This document shows, piece by piece, positions 8,466 to 17,261 of a stretch of 34,684 nt of DNA (the stretch's first letter is position 1; every line of letters begins with the position of its first letter). The DNA is taken from positions 1 through 34,684 of the forward strand of contig JAILIC010000011.1 in NCBI GenBank assembly GCA_024695475.1. The letters are read 5' to 3'. The DNA is from Treponema sp. (GTDB lineage: Bacteria; Spirochaetota; Spirochaetia; Treponematales; Treponemataceae). The translations under genes and the position numbers were made by a program. The notes beneath the pieces were generated by a model. That model worked only from the letters and a program-made list of their open reading frames with translations, was not told the origin of the DNA and did not search any database.

Positions 8466-9119
8466 AGCGGCCTGCTGACTTGCAAGAATCTGGGGAAGAT
8501 AGCTTTCAGCTTCTGTTTTATCTTGAATATGTAAAAAAAGAGAAACATATGTATCAATCATAAGATGTGCAAGCCAATGCATAACATATGGTTTTATCAT
8601 TGGTTTATCAAGAAGGCGACAAATTACCTGACAAAATTCCTTAATATGGTTTTCACTTTCCTGTATAAACAAATCAACAAAATGTTCATATTTTGTTCCA
8701 GCTGCTTTTGAAAATAAAAGGATCATTGTTTCATAATTTTCATATACAAAGTCAAAAACCTGCTTACCAACAAGTCGGTCGCTGGACATCCCCTCATCTT
8801 CTTTTTGCATTATAATTTCTATAAGTTGGTCATAGGTAAGGGGAGTCTGCTGCCGAGAGAGTGGCTCATATTCTTTGAAAAGACTTTTTTCTGCCTGAAT
8901 ATGAGCTTTGAAAATTGCTGAAAGACCATTAGCAAAATCTTGAACCGAAGCAGCAAAAAGATCTTCTTTATCCTTAAAAAAGAAGTAGCAAGCTCCTGTC
9001 GTTACACCTGCGGTTTTGCATATTGAGCGGAGTGAAGAAGCTATAAAACCTTTTTCAAGAAACTCCTTTTTAGCTGCTGCAATAAGATTTTTTTTTGTTT
9101 CTTCAGTCTGTTCCTTCAT
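8445..9119 (-). CDS. TetR/AcrR family transcriptional regulator
   Basis: A 224-residue protein with an N-terminal helix-turn-helix (about residues 8-55): AAAKKEFLEKGF, the LRSICKTAGVTTGACYFFF recognition region and KDKEDLF, all classic TetR-family features. The C-terminal part is helical and divergent, as expected for a ligand-binding domain. It is the last gene of the exporter operon: its ATG overlaps the stop of the barrel gene (TAATG), which implies translational coupling. The likely target is the promoter of this operon near 13605-13645, where a 15-bp inverted repeat overlaps the -10 box. It might also affect the convergent MATE gene. Confidence 0.9.
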   Translation of the reverse strand: MKEQTEETKKNLIAAAKKEFLEKGFIASSLRSICKTAGVTTGACYFFFKDKEDLFAASVQDFANGLSAIFKAHIQAEKSLFKEYEPLSRQQTPLTYDQLIEIIMQKEDEGMSSDRLVGKQVFDFVYENYETMILLFSKAAGTKYEHFVDLFIQESENHIKEFCQVICRLLDKPMIKPYVMHWLAHLMIDTYVSLFLHIQDKTEAESYLPQILASQQAALFAIFK

Positions 9120-10402
9120 TAAAACTTATATTCTCCCTTCAATACAACACAAGAAAGATCTTTGTAAACCCCATATTTTCCTGTTGTGTCAGGTCCTTCA
9201 TTAAAGAACATGCCAGTAATACTCAGGTTTATTGCATCAGACAAATCATAGGCGGCTTTCACTTTTAAGACGCTGTCCAAATCTTCGATATGCAAAACAC
9301 CGCTGGTTGATAACTCTAAGTTAGCTGCAGGAATAGCATAAGCAATATTGAGTGTTACAGTTTGAGTGTATTCATCTTGTCCAATTTTGTCCACATCACC
9401 AGTAATATAATCACCCATATACTGTCCAGTAATAGTCCAATCCCCATGCATCCAGTCAAAACCACAAAGTGCTCTCATTTCATCATGACTTTCACTATCA
9501 AGATAGGTGCTAAGAGCATATGTCTTATTAATATACCAAGCACTTTCAGCTCGTAAGGTAAATTCCCCTATAGGAATTGACATGTCCATCCCTACCATAC
9601 TGTATTTCTTATACTCACCATCAAGTGTGTATAAACCAGAAGCTAAAGTCGCTTTATCAAGGAAAAAGACCGGCTCATCCTGATAACCGTAAAACCCGTA
9701 GATACTAAAATCTAATACACTGAGATATGTACTCAGACGCATGGCATATTCCATATTTTCAAGCTTTGCGATAGGTTTATCAATAGTTCCAAGAGAAATA
9801 CCTTTTGTTTTCATCGTTCCAAATACATAGGGATAGAGTAAATCAGTTTCTTTCAAAGGGAGCTTTGCCGGTGTAAAGAATGGAATTGAGTAAAAATCAC
9901 AAATAACTGAAGTACCATGAAGAGAAAATCGAAAAGCATCAATACCAAGACGGCTTTCCGAAATGTTTTCTGCAAAAAGTGCGGTAGTATCCTGTGGACA
10001 GAGTACATCAGCAACAATAAGTCCATCAGCAGCGCCCCAAGCAGTTATCTGTCTACCAATACGTACAGAATACCATCCACCTTCATAATCATACCAAGCC
10101 TCTTTGAGACGTCCATCATATTTTTCACCGTAGTTTTCATTGGTGCTGTTTTGTACTGCATTATACTCAATTTTTCCATCTATATAGAAACTGCTTTCAT
10201 CCTGAACAGCTTGCAGTTCTCCTTCAGCAGTTATTCCTCCTGTTAAGAATTTTGCTTCTTCATTTTTATTTACTGCAGAAGCAAGCTGAGTACCTATTGT
10301 TCCAGAAAAACTTATTTCTTGTGAAAAAAGAGGTGAAAGTTCTATTCCTAAAAGTATACCAACCATATAAAAAACACATGGTATAAAAAAAGTGTGTTTC
10401 AT
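9119..10402 (-). CDS. Outer-membrane beta-barrel protein, DUF1302-like
   Basis: A 427-residue exported protein. The signal peptide (about residues 1-28, ending near LFSQE) is followed by alternating amphipathic strands to the C-terminal aromatic GEYKF, typical of an outer-membrane barrel. The stretch YSVRIGRQITAWGAADGLIVADVL (split here as YSVRIGRQITAWG and AADGLIVADVL) followed by PQD is the feature I associate with DUF1302-type proteins, which in proteobacteria are commonly encoded beside RND exporters and LolA-like proteins. Presumed role: outer-membrane end of a trans-envelope transport route. The start ATG overlaps the stop of the upstream gene by one base, and the stop overlaps the next start in the same way. 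Confidence 0.75.
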   Translation of the reverse strand: MKHTFFIPCVFYMVGILLGIELSPLFSQEISFSGTIGTQLASAVNKNEEAKFLTGGITAEGELQAVQDESSFYIDGKIEYNAVQNSTNENYGEKYDGRLKEAWYDYEGGWYSVRIGRQITAWGAADGLIVADVLCPQDTTALFAENISESRLGIDAFRFSLHGTSVICDFYSIPFFTPAKLPLKETDLLYPYVFGTMKTKGISLGTIDKPIAKLENMEYAMRLSTYLSVLDFSIYGFYGYQDEPVFFLDKATLASGLYTLDGEYKKYSMVGMDMSIPIGEFTLRAESAWYINKTYALSTYLDSESHDEMRALCGFDWMHGDWTITGQYMGDYITGDVDKIGQDEYTQTVTLNIAYAIPAANLELSTSGVLHIEDLDSVLKVKAAYDLSDAINLSITGMFFNEGPDTTGKYGVYKDLSCVVLKGEYKF

Positions 10403-11181
10403 TATTTTATTATTCCTTTTTCTAATGTGGTAACAGTAAAGTAATTATCAGGAAGATCCTGATCATACTGTACATCAGTCATTTCCAGAACAGTTGAGTG
10501 ATTGGTTTGTACATTAGTCATCACCATGTGACCAGTTGTCCAATAACCATCAATATTTGAAATATCAGAACATTCCAATACACGTTGTAAGCGATCTTGT
10601 CGATCAAATAATTCACATTTACATAAGACAAAAGTATCTTTTGCAATATACAGAACCCGGCGAGGATTTTTTTCTTTAGTTTTTTTACTTACTGCGTTTA
10701 GCTTATAACACAGCGTACCATTCAAATTTTCTTCACCTAAGAGTTCATACGTGTCTTCATCAACTTTGCGATCTCCCATATCATCGTAGGTAAAGTCAGT
10801 GCTCATAAAGTCTCCTTCAACCTCGCTACCAGAAATACGACGAACCTTTTTATTGGCGGGGAGATACAGCCAGTTGTCATCATCCTTGTCAGCTTGATCA
10901 TACTCAAACATCAGATAACCGACTCCTGATACGTCTTTAGGCATAAGAAACACAATGATTGATTTTTCAACATCTCCATAATCTTTGGATTTCATGAGAA
11001 TTTCACGTACTCGTTTTTTTCCATTTTTATTGATTAAGGTCAGTGTTGCTTTAAATGATGCAGTTTGAGGATCTTTTGCATTATAGCAGTTTTTAGCAAT
11101 ATCATAGGCTGACAGTGTTTGCGCAAAGGTAAGGACTGCAGTTGTCAAAAGAAAAGTTACCATCGTAATCAGTTTTTTCAT
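10402..11181 (-). CDS. Periplasmic LolA-like lipid/lipoprotein carrier
   Basis: A 259-residue exported protein with a signal peptide (MKKLITMVTFLLTTAVLTFA). The mature part matches the LolA-like outer membrane lipoprotein-sorting family: FLMPKDVSGVGYL, DDDNWLYLPANKKVRRI, then SGSEVEGDFMSTDFTYDD. Proteins of this type form an open beta half-barrel that shields lipid chains in the periplasm. I start it at the Met that opens the signal peptide (11181) because an AAGGAG ribosome site lies 7 nt upstream (11189-11194). The longer frame to 11214 adds eleven non-signal residues. That ribosome site lies within the last codons of the exporter gene. Next to an MMPL exporter and a barrel, it probably ferries a hydrophobic substrate across the periplasm. 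Confidence 0.88.
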   Translation of the reverse strand: MKKLITMVTFLLTTAVLTFAQTLSAYDIAKNCYNAKDPQTASFKATLTLINKNGKKRVREILMKSKDYGDVEKSIIVFLMPKDVSGVGYLMFEYDQADKDDDNWLYLPANKKVRRISGSEVEGDFMSTDFTYDDMGDRKVDEDTYELLGEENLNGTLCYKLNAVSKKTKEKNPRRVLYIAKDTFVLCKCELFDRQDRLQRVLECSDISNIDGYWTTGHMVMTNVQTNHSTVLEMTDVQYDQDLPDNYFTVTTLEKGIIK

Positions 11182-11182
11182 C

Positions 11183-13549
11183 TTATATCTCCTTAGTATT
11201 TTTTTCAGGACCAAAAGGTTTAGTCAGGTACATGAGTACTGGTGTTAATGTATAGTCAGCAACAAGTGCTGAGGCTAAGCCTATAATTGACAGATAGCCG
11301 ATACGCACCAATGCATTCATCGTAGAAAAACAGAATATGAAGAACATAGCACACAGTATAATTGTTGTCATAATCATTGATTTACCAATTTCACGGTATG
11401 AGTTGAGTATTGATTGACGATAACTGCCAGTACGTTCAAAATGAAATTTAATGTGATTAGTAAAGTGAATAGTATCATCAACAGCAATTCCAAGTATCAT
11501 AGGCATACACATAGCAGTTATCATATCAAGAGAAATATGTCCCCAACCCATAACAGCACCAATGAGGAATACAGGTGCAATATTTGGAATCATAGCAATA
11601 AATCCTGTATGGATTGAAAAAAACGCCAGACACAATAATACGTATATGATAACAAAGGAAGTACCAATGGACTTTATAGATCCACGAACAAGCTTTCCGT
11701 TCATTACTGCATATTGCATAACTTCACCGACAACCCCTGCAGTCTCAGCATCAGGAAAAAGTTCCTTTACCCAAATCTCAACTTGATTCATATTCTGAGT
11801 ACATTGGTCAGCATCATAATCACTCAGTTCAACATGAAGATAGGTAGTACTAAATGAATCATCAATATATTGATATAAGTCATTACCACCAGAACTTTCA
11901 TAAATGAACATATCTTCCGATATAATGGCCTGGTCATCAGGAATACGATATTCCTCAGGTTTATCTTCATTAAAGACTCTATTCATTTCTTTTACGATTT
12001 TAGTAACGGATGAAACGCGTGGTTTAGAACCAGATATTTTAGTCATAGACAGAGTCCCGATACGTTCAGCTAGAATATCCAGTTTTTTTAACTTTTCGGG
12101 ATCCTTAAACGCATCAGCTTCAGGATATTCTACAAGTACTTCATAACTGTACTGACTACCAAGTTTGGAGCGACAGATGTCCATCAGACGGTGAATGTAG
12201 GGTGTTTTCTCACCCATCATCTCTGAATAGTTCATATTTACTTGTATTTTGAACAGGGCAGGTACTGATACCAAGATAATAAATACACTGATCATGATCG
12301 TTACCCATCGAGTATTTAGAACAGCTTTACCTATACGCTCAATGACAAAATCGGCATTGGTGGATCCTTCAGAACTAATAAACTGAGGATTCGGAGTCCT
12401 ATTTTTACCAAAACTCAATAAGCAGGGTAGCAGTATCATAGTATAGGCAAATACCATAAATACAGCAGCTGCGGTAATACCGCCGACCCAACGCATTGGA
12501 CGTAGACCACCAGCCATAAAGGAAAGCATACCTCCCATAGTTGTTATAACCGTAAAGAGTAGGGCCCAACCAGAATCCTGTACACCAAGAATAATTGACT
12601 GCCTACGATTTCCAGTTTGTCTAAAATGTAGTTTGAATGAATTGATATAATGAACTGCATATCCAACAGCAAGTGCCATTGAAAGTAACGCAGTTAAAAT
12701 TAACATAGAGGGATTGCCTTCAATTCCCATCCAAGCGGAGGCACCCAAAGTTGAACAAATTGCTCCTACCGTTGCAATTGCTGGTACAATAACACCCCGT
12801 AGTGATCGTATAAAAATGATGAGACAAATAACCATTACACAAAAACCTATGGCAATACGACTCACCATTTGTTCTTCGGTTGCCTTGTTCTCCTCAAATT
12901 CTGTATAGGAAAAACCAGCTGGACGTATAATATATGCATCTGAAACAAACTCTGGGCGATTAAATACTTCCATTGCCGGAGGCGTAATAAGATTCATTGC
13001 TTCTTCAAGTGTCTCTGAATAATGTTCCAGATTTAAGATGAGCCAGGTTTCTTTTGCATCATCACTGACCAAATTATTCACCAATGATTCACGACTCAGT
13101 ATAAAATTCTTTTTTTTCTGGAGCTCAATAGGATCAGAAGGAATTCCATCTTCAAAGGGATTAGCAACCTCAAAACCATCTTCTGTACCGATTGGAATTT
13201 CAAGATCCATCAAAGATGTAACACTCGAAGCATATGGCACATTTTCTAGCAATGCATCACCAAGACGTTTAATCATATCTAACACTTCAGGATCAAACAC
13301 ATTATCAGCTGTAATGTGGGCCATGACAGAATCAGTACTCCCAAAAATATCTTCAAAATGATCCTGATTCTTTTTTACTTGTTCCCAATTATCAAACCAG
13401 GATTCTTCATCATTTACCAATTTGAGTTTACTCAAGCCTGCACAGCAAAAAATGGTTATAGCAAGCATGGTAAACATCCAAATCCAACGATAGGTAACTA
13501 ATAGCTCCCCAAAGCGTTTAAAACATTCATTTATTTTTGCGATTTTCAT
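11183..13549 (-). CDS. MMPL/RND superfamily exporter
   Basis: A 788-residue inner-membrane protein with the duplicated RND layout: helix 1 (about residues 20-40), a periplasmic domain, a five-helix bundle (about 225-390), helix 7 (about 420), a second periplasmic domain and a second bundle (about 620-780). The bundle signatures are visible: MALAVGYAVHYINSF in the first half and MILGIAVDDTIHFTNH in the second, which carries the Asp pair typical of proton relay in this family. Such exporters move lipids or other hydrophobic molecules. It heads a four-gene operon, has a GGAG ribosome site 4 nt before ATG, and is preceded by a strong promoter and operator. Confidence 0.92.
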   Translation of the reverse strand: MKIAKINECFKRFGELLVTYRWIWMFTMLAITIFCCAGLSKLKLVNDEESWFDNWEQVKKNQDHFEDIFGSTDSVMAHITADNVFDPEVLDMIKRLGDALLENVPYASSVTSLMDLEIPIGTEDGFEVANPFEDGIPSDPIELQKKKNFILSRESLVNNLVSDDAKETWLILNLEHYSETLEEAMNLITPPAMEVFNRPEFVSDAYIIRPAGFSYTEFEENKATEEQMVSRIAIGFCVMVICLIIFIRSLRGVIVPAIATVGAICSTLGASAWMGIEGNPSMLILTALLSMALAVGYAVHYINSFKLHFRQTGNRRQSIILGVQDSGWALLFTVITTMGGMLSFMAGGLRPMRWVGGITAAAVFMVFAYTMILLPCLLSFGKNRTPNPQFISSEGSTNADFVIERIGKAVLNTRWVTIMISVFIILVSVPALFKIQVNMNYSEMMGEKTPYIHRLMDICRSKLGSQYSYEVLVEYPEADAFKDPEKLKKLDILAERIGTLSMTKISGSKPRVSSVTKIVKEMNRVFNEDKPEEYRIPDDQAIISEDMFIYESSGGNDLYQYIDDSFSTTYLHVELSDYDADQCTQNMNQVEIWVKELFPDAETAGVVGEVMQYAVMNGKLVRGSIKSIGTSFVIIYVLLCLAFFSIHTGFIAMIPNIAPVFLIGAVMGWGHISLDMITAMCMPMILGIAVDDTIHFTNHIKFHFERTGSYRQSILNSYREIGKSMIMTTIILCAMFFIFCFSTMNALVRIGYLSIIGLASALVADYTLTPVLMYLTKPFGPEKNTKEI

Positions 13550-13604
13550 AAAACTCCATCGTAAGTACTACAGTGGCCAATGCAGTATCTCATGAGTGTA
13601 TTAG

Positions 13605-13645
13605 CATAACGATGTTATGTTACGATAGCATAGGCTAACTGTCAA
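13605..13645 (-). promoter_or_regulatory. Promoter with overlapping inverted-repeat operator of the exporter operon
   Basis: On the minus strand, TTGACA (plus-strand 13640-13645), a 17-bp spacer and TAACAT (13617-13622) form a good sigma-70-type promoter. The inverted repeat CATAAC-GAT-GTTATG (13605-13619) overlaps the -10 box and the start point. A heptamer TAGCATA occurs directly repeated at 13602-13608 and 13626-13632. The position suits repression by the TetR-family protein encoded as the last gene of the operon. No terminator is seen between the upstream glycosidase-like gene and this promoter, so read-through is possible. Confidence 0.6.
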
Positions 13646-13666
13646 GAGGGCAAATGATACTTTAGT

Positions 13667-15499
13667 TTACTCAGGAAGTATTTGAGAGCCGTTTTCGTCA
13701 AGTATTTGTAGATAAGCACCAAGTGTAAGAACCGGTACCCACGCAACACAGATATCATACCAGCCTTTTTGGTGGTCAGCTCGATCAAAGTAGTCCCAAG
13801 ATGTATAGTTCATTTGTTCAGGCTGCCAGCCATACAGCTGAGAAGTACGACCTAATGAGTCGTGAGGACAGGCAATGAGTTGGCGACAAGCTTGCATCAT
13901 CAGTAGTGCGTTGTCCTTATAGAACTGATCATTAGTAAAACGATAGAGACGTAAGAAATCTCGTGCAAGATACATGCCATAAAAGTCATGATGATGATGT
14001 GCTACAGAAACAGAAGTCATTCCTGTAGTTTTATAGTGAGCTTGTGCAAGAGGAGTTTCTTTAGGGAATGCTATATCATAAAGCCACATCCAAGTGTATA
14101 TAAAATGAGCTGCCTTAATACTATCATCAAGATAGCGCCTCTCTTTAGTAAATGTATACATATCTAGACTTTCGCGTAATAACACGGCTGCAGATTCCTT
14201 GTCAAAAGCATCTGCATCAAGTGTATCGCCATAATAGTCAGCTTGATCTATTACATGATGATAATACTCAGCGCTTTTGTGTATGGCATTTTCAATGGCT
14301 GTTTTTTCTGCTCCGTTAACATGTGGCAATAAAGCTATAAGAAATGAGACGATATACGCTCCGTTTGTTCCCTTTGTATTTACAGCTTCCCCAGCAGGAG
14401 TCCACCATCTGCCAAAATTGCCATCGGGTAATTGATGCTGCACATAAAACTGTGCAACACGTTTTGGTAATTGTATAAATGCAGCAATGTCTTTGCCCTG
14501 TTTTTTGCATGTTTCATACAGTTTAATATAGGCGAGCATAGCTTCACCATTACAGCGGGCATTTACCAGATTTTTGTATGTATTATTTTCAGAAATGCCA
14601 AGATAGCCACCCCATTGGTTATTTTGGATATCATAATTATCACGGTAAATGCCATTTTTTTCTGATGCTTCAGCCTGTAAAAAAAACTGTCCTATCTTTT
14701 CTGCAGTGTCAATATCATTATTTTGTGCAAAAATCCATGCACCTTCGATGCTTTTGACCAAAAATGAAGCACCGGTATATTCATAGATGTTTTGTAATAC
14801 ACCGTTGTTTTTGCCCATTCGTATCCAACTGTAGGTATCAGTACTATCTACAAGATACTTAAGATGAGCAAGTTTTAAACTATACCAATCATCCCATGAA
14901 AGATAGCTGTTAGTAACAGTCTCCTGCTCTTTTAAATGTGGCAGTACAGACTGTGTAAATTCACGGTAAAACAAAAATAATGTATTTGCATCTGTTGTAG
15001 TATATGTTTTGGTATAACTGTACAGTTTGCGTTGTATGTGTTGGCAGTCAAAACTGGTTGTTGTTTCTGCTGGAGATATTGTACGTGTTTTTCCCTGATA
15101 AGAATAAGGGAGTTCCTTTACGGGTAATTGTACTGTAATTTGGCAGGTGTCATCGACTTCTTGTATACCAATGCTTGCTGAGAGTTTTGTACAGGTTGCA
15201 ATATCAAGACAAAATGCGGTATAGCAATGTGCCTGATGTAAAATGAGACAGCCAGGCAACGGAGTTCTGTCTTCTGCTATGTAAAGTCCTTTTTGATATG
15301 GACCTTGTACAAAGGCCCCTGTACCACAGTTATTTTCTCGATAGTAGACAGCAGGTATAAAAAGTTCGGGATTGTTATAGGGGATAGTAACTGAAAATGT
15401 CAAACGTACACTTGTTGCTTCTGATATCTGCCAATCCATTATGTAAACGTTAAGGGCATCAGTGAGTTGGGTGCATGTTACAGTACCTGTATGATTCAT
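13667..15499 (-). CDS. Unrecognised glycoside-hydrolase-like protein, cytoplasmic
   Basis: A 610-residue protein with no signal peptide. The N-terminal 150 or so residues look beta-rich. The rest (about 165-600) is helical with repeated aromatic/acidic helix pairs, consistent with an (alpha/alpha)6 toroid glycosidase or lyase fold. Notable conserved-looking spots are a NQWGGYLGISENN loop (294-306), NFGRWWTPAGEAVNTKGTNG (361-380), VAHHHHDFYG (499-508) and YFDRADHQKGWYDI (570-583). I do not recognise the family. It is the last gene of a LacI-ABC operon and lies 3 nt after a permease, so it probably cleaves the imported oligosaccharide inside the cell. Which residues are catalytic is unknown. 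Confidence 0.6.
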   Translation of the reverse strand: MNHTGTVTCTQLTDALNVYIMDWQISEATSVRLTFSVTIPYNNPELFIPAVYYRENNCGTGAFVQGPYQKGLYIAEDRTPLPGCLILHQAHCYTAFCLDIATCTKLSASIGIQEVDDTCQITVQLPVKELPYSYQGKTRTISPAETTTSFDCQHIQRKLYSYTKTYTTTDANTLFLFYREFTQSVLPHLKEQETVTNSYLSWDDWYSLKLAHLKYLVDSTDTYSWIRMGKNNGVLQNIYEYTGASFLVKSIEGAWIFAQNNDIDTAEKIGQFFLQAEASEKNGIYRDNYDIQNNQWGGYLGISENNTYKNLVNARCNGEAMLAYIKLYETCKKQGKDIAAFIQLPKRVAQFYVQHQLPDGNFGRWWTPAGEAVNTKGTNGAYIVSFLIALLPHVNGAEKTAIENAIHKSAEYYHHVIDQADYYGDTLDADAFDKESAAVLLRESLDMYTFTKERRYLDDSIKAAHFIYTWMWLYDIAFPKETPLAQAHYKTTGMTSVSVAHHHHDFYGMYLARDFLRLYRFTNDQFYKDNALLMMQACRQLIACPHDSLGRTSQLYGWQPEQMNYTSWDYFDRADHQKGWYDICVAWVPVLTLGAYLQILDENGSQILPE

Positions 15500-15502
15500 A
15501 AA

Positions 15503-16315
15503 TTACCCCTTTATACCTGTTGCTGCTAAGCCCGCAGCAATTTGCTTTCTAAACAAACCAAAAAATATAAATTGCGGAATTGAGGCAATGGCAGCACCAG
15601 CCATAATCATGGCGTACTCGGTACCTCTTGTGCCTTGAAAATTTGCAATACCGACAGTTATGGTATATTTAATGGATTCATTTACTGCGATAAGTGGCCA
15701 GAGAAAATCATTCCATGCATTAATAAATGAAATGATAATTGTTGTTACAATTGCAGCTTTTCCAAGAGGAACCATTATACGAAAGAATGTCTGAAAGCGA
15801 TTGGCTCCATCTATAAAAGCAGCTTCTTCAATGGCATAGGGAATATCTTCATAAAATTGTTTAATGATAAATACGCCAATAGGCATTGCAAGACGCGGTA
15901 ATAATACGGCTGCCAATGTGTTGAGGATACCATAGCTATTAAATTGCGTATACAACGGAATGATAATGACTTGAAAAGGAATCATCATGGCTGCCATTAC
16001 CAGCCAAAAAAGAATGGTACGACCTGCAAATCTAATACGGGCAAATGCATACGCTATTGGTACATCTAAAATAATAGTTGCCAACGTGGTAACAAAAGAC
16101 ACAATAAAGGAGTTTGCCAACCATACAAGTATTTGTGTTGATGAAAAGGCTTTTATGTAATTATAAAAAGTTGGATGGCGTGGAAATAATTGAATAGCCG
16201 AAGACATAACATCTTTTTCTTGTTGTAATGACGTTACTACCAGCCATAAAAGAGGAAAAAGCCAAATACCAATAATACAAATAAATAAGAAGTTGATAAG
16301 ATACTGCTTTTTCAT
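15503..16315 (-). CDS. Sugar ABC transporter permease, MalG-type
   Basis: A 270-residue inner-membrane protein with about six helices. The EAA loop that contacts the ATPase is clear: EEAAFIDGANRFQTFFRIMVPLG (about residues 159-181, with the EAA-G spacing intact). The N-terminal basic start MKKQYLINFL and the C-terminal GLAATGIKG are typical of carbohydrate uptake (CUT1) MalG-like subunits. Its start overlaps the stop of the preceding permease by 4 bp (ATGA). It forms a heterodimer with that subunit. No ATP-binding subunit is encoded nearby, so a shared MsmK-like ATPase from elsewhere is presumably used. Confidence 0.93.
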   Translation of the reverse strand: MKKQYLINFLFICIIGIWLFPLLWLVVTSLQQEKDVMSSAIQLFPRHPTFYNYIKAFSSTQILVWLANSFIVSFVTTLATIILDVPIAYAFARIRFAGRTILFWLVMAAMMIPFQVIIIPLYTQFNSYGILNTLAAVLLPRLAMPIGVFIIKQFYEDIPYAIEEAAFIDGANRFQTFFRIMVPLGKAAIVTTIIISFINAWNDFLWPLIAVNESIKYTITVGIANFQGTRGTEYAMIMAGAAIASIPQFIFFGLFRKQIAAGLAATGIKG

Positions 16316-17181
16316 TTTTTCTCCGGTGCTAATACTTTATACTGGATCAGCGAAATGATAAGAATGATAAAGAAAAGTATATATGCCATAGCAGAGGAGT
16401 ACCCCATGCGAAAGTATTTAAAGCCTGTTTCATATATATACTGCACAAGCACACGTGTTGAGCCATGAGGTCCGCCTCCGGTCATAACATATACCTGTCC
16501 AAATATATTAAACGAAGCAATTATTTGCAAAATAAGGCAAAGTACCGTTGTTGGACGTTCAAGCGGTATAATGATATGAAACACAGTCTGTAGATAAGAA
16601 GCGCCGTCAATTTTGGCAGCATCAAAAATTTCATCAGAAATCTGTTTTATACCTGCAGAAAAAAGAATCATATTAAAGCCTGCAGTCCACCAAATAGTTG
16701 TTATTATAATTGACCACATTGCAGGCATAGGTTCTGTAAGCCAACCAACGGGATTAATTCCCAAAAGGTGAAGTACTTTATTAAGAATTCCATAGTTTTT
16801 TTGGAATATCCATGCCCAGAGCGTACCTATAACTGTTATAGAAAGTACATAGGGAATAAAAAAAACATTTTCAGCAATACCTTTTATTTTTGATTTGGAT
16901 GTTATGCAAAGGGCCATAAGAAACCCTATTACGAGTAACAATGGAGTTGATATGAGTACAAATAGTAAAGTATGCCAGAGACTTGAATAAAACGTAGTAT
17001 CCTTAAATAGTGCGATATAATTTCCAAGTCCTATCCATTTTCTTGTAGAAAGTATATCCCAATCGAAAAAGCTGATAAAAAAACCAAAGAACATCGGGAA
17101 TATAAGAAAAAGTGCAAAGGCTATAAAGAATGGCATACAAAACAGTAAGCCATCCCTTGTATCTGAATTACCAGGTATCAT
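16312..17181 (-). CDS. Sugar ABC transporter permease, MalF-type
   Basis: A 289-residue inner-membrane protein with six helices and an EAA-type loop DEIFDAAKIDGASYLQTVF (about residues 186-204) followed by HIIIPL. The N-terminal GLLFCMPFFIAFALFLIFPM helix and the later FGQVYVMTGGGPHGST motif are hallmarks of CUT1 MalF/UgpA-like subunits. It pairs with the MalG-type subunit with which it overlaps by 4 bp. It is separated from the binding-protein gene by an 80-bp gap that holds a long hairpin, which would fit lower expression of the permeases than of the binding protein. Confidence 0.93.
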   Translation of the reverse strand: MIPGNSDTRDGLLFCMPFFIAFALFLIFPMFFGFFISFFDWDILSTRKWIGLGNYIALFKDTTFYSSLWHTLLFVLISTPLLLVIGFLMALCITSKSKIKGIAENVFFIPYVLSITVIGTLWAWIFQKNYGILNKVLHLLGINPVGWLTEPMPAMWSIIITTIWWTAGFNMILFSAGIKQISDEIFDAAKIDGASYLQTVFHIIIPLERPTTVLCLILQIIASFNIFGQVYVMTGGGPHGSTRVLVQYIYETGFKYFRMGYSSAMAYILFFIILIISLIQYKVLAPEKK

Positions 17182-17202
17182 TATTTACTCCATAGCAAGA
17201 AA

Positions 17203-17255
17203 ATGACAGGGATCTCATGGCATGTTGTATGTGCTGGACTGAGAATCCCTGTCAT
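17203..17255 (-). terminator. Intercistronic hairpin between binding protein and permease genes
   Basis: A perfect 11-bp inverted repeat, ATGACAGGGAT (17203-17213) and ATCCCTGTCAT (17245-17255), encloses a 31-nt loop. On the transcribed minus strand it is followed only by TTTC, so it is unlikely to be a full terminator. A stem here can protect the 3' end of the binding-protein message or cause partial termination, the usual arrangement in binding-protein operons. Confidence 0.55.
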
Positions 17256-17261
17256 AGATTG

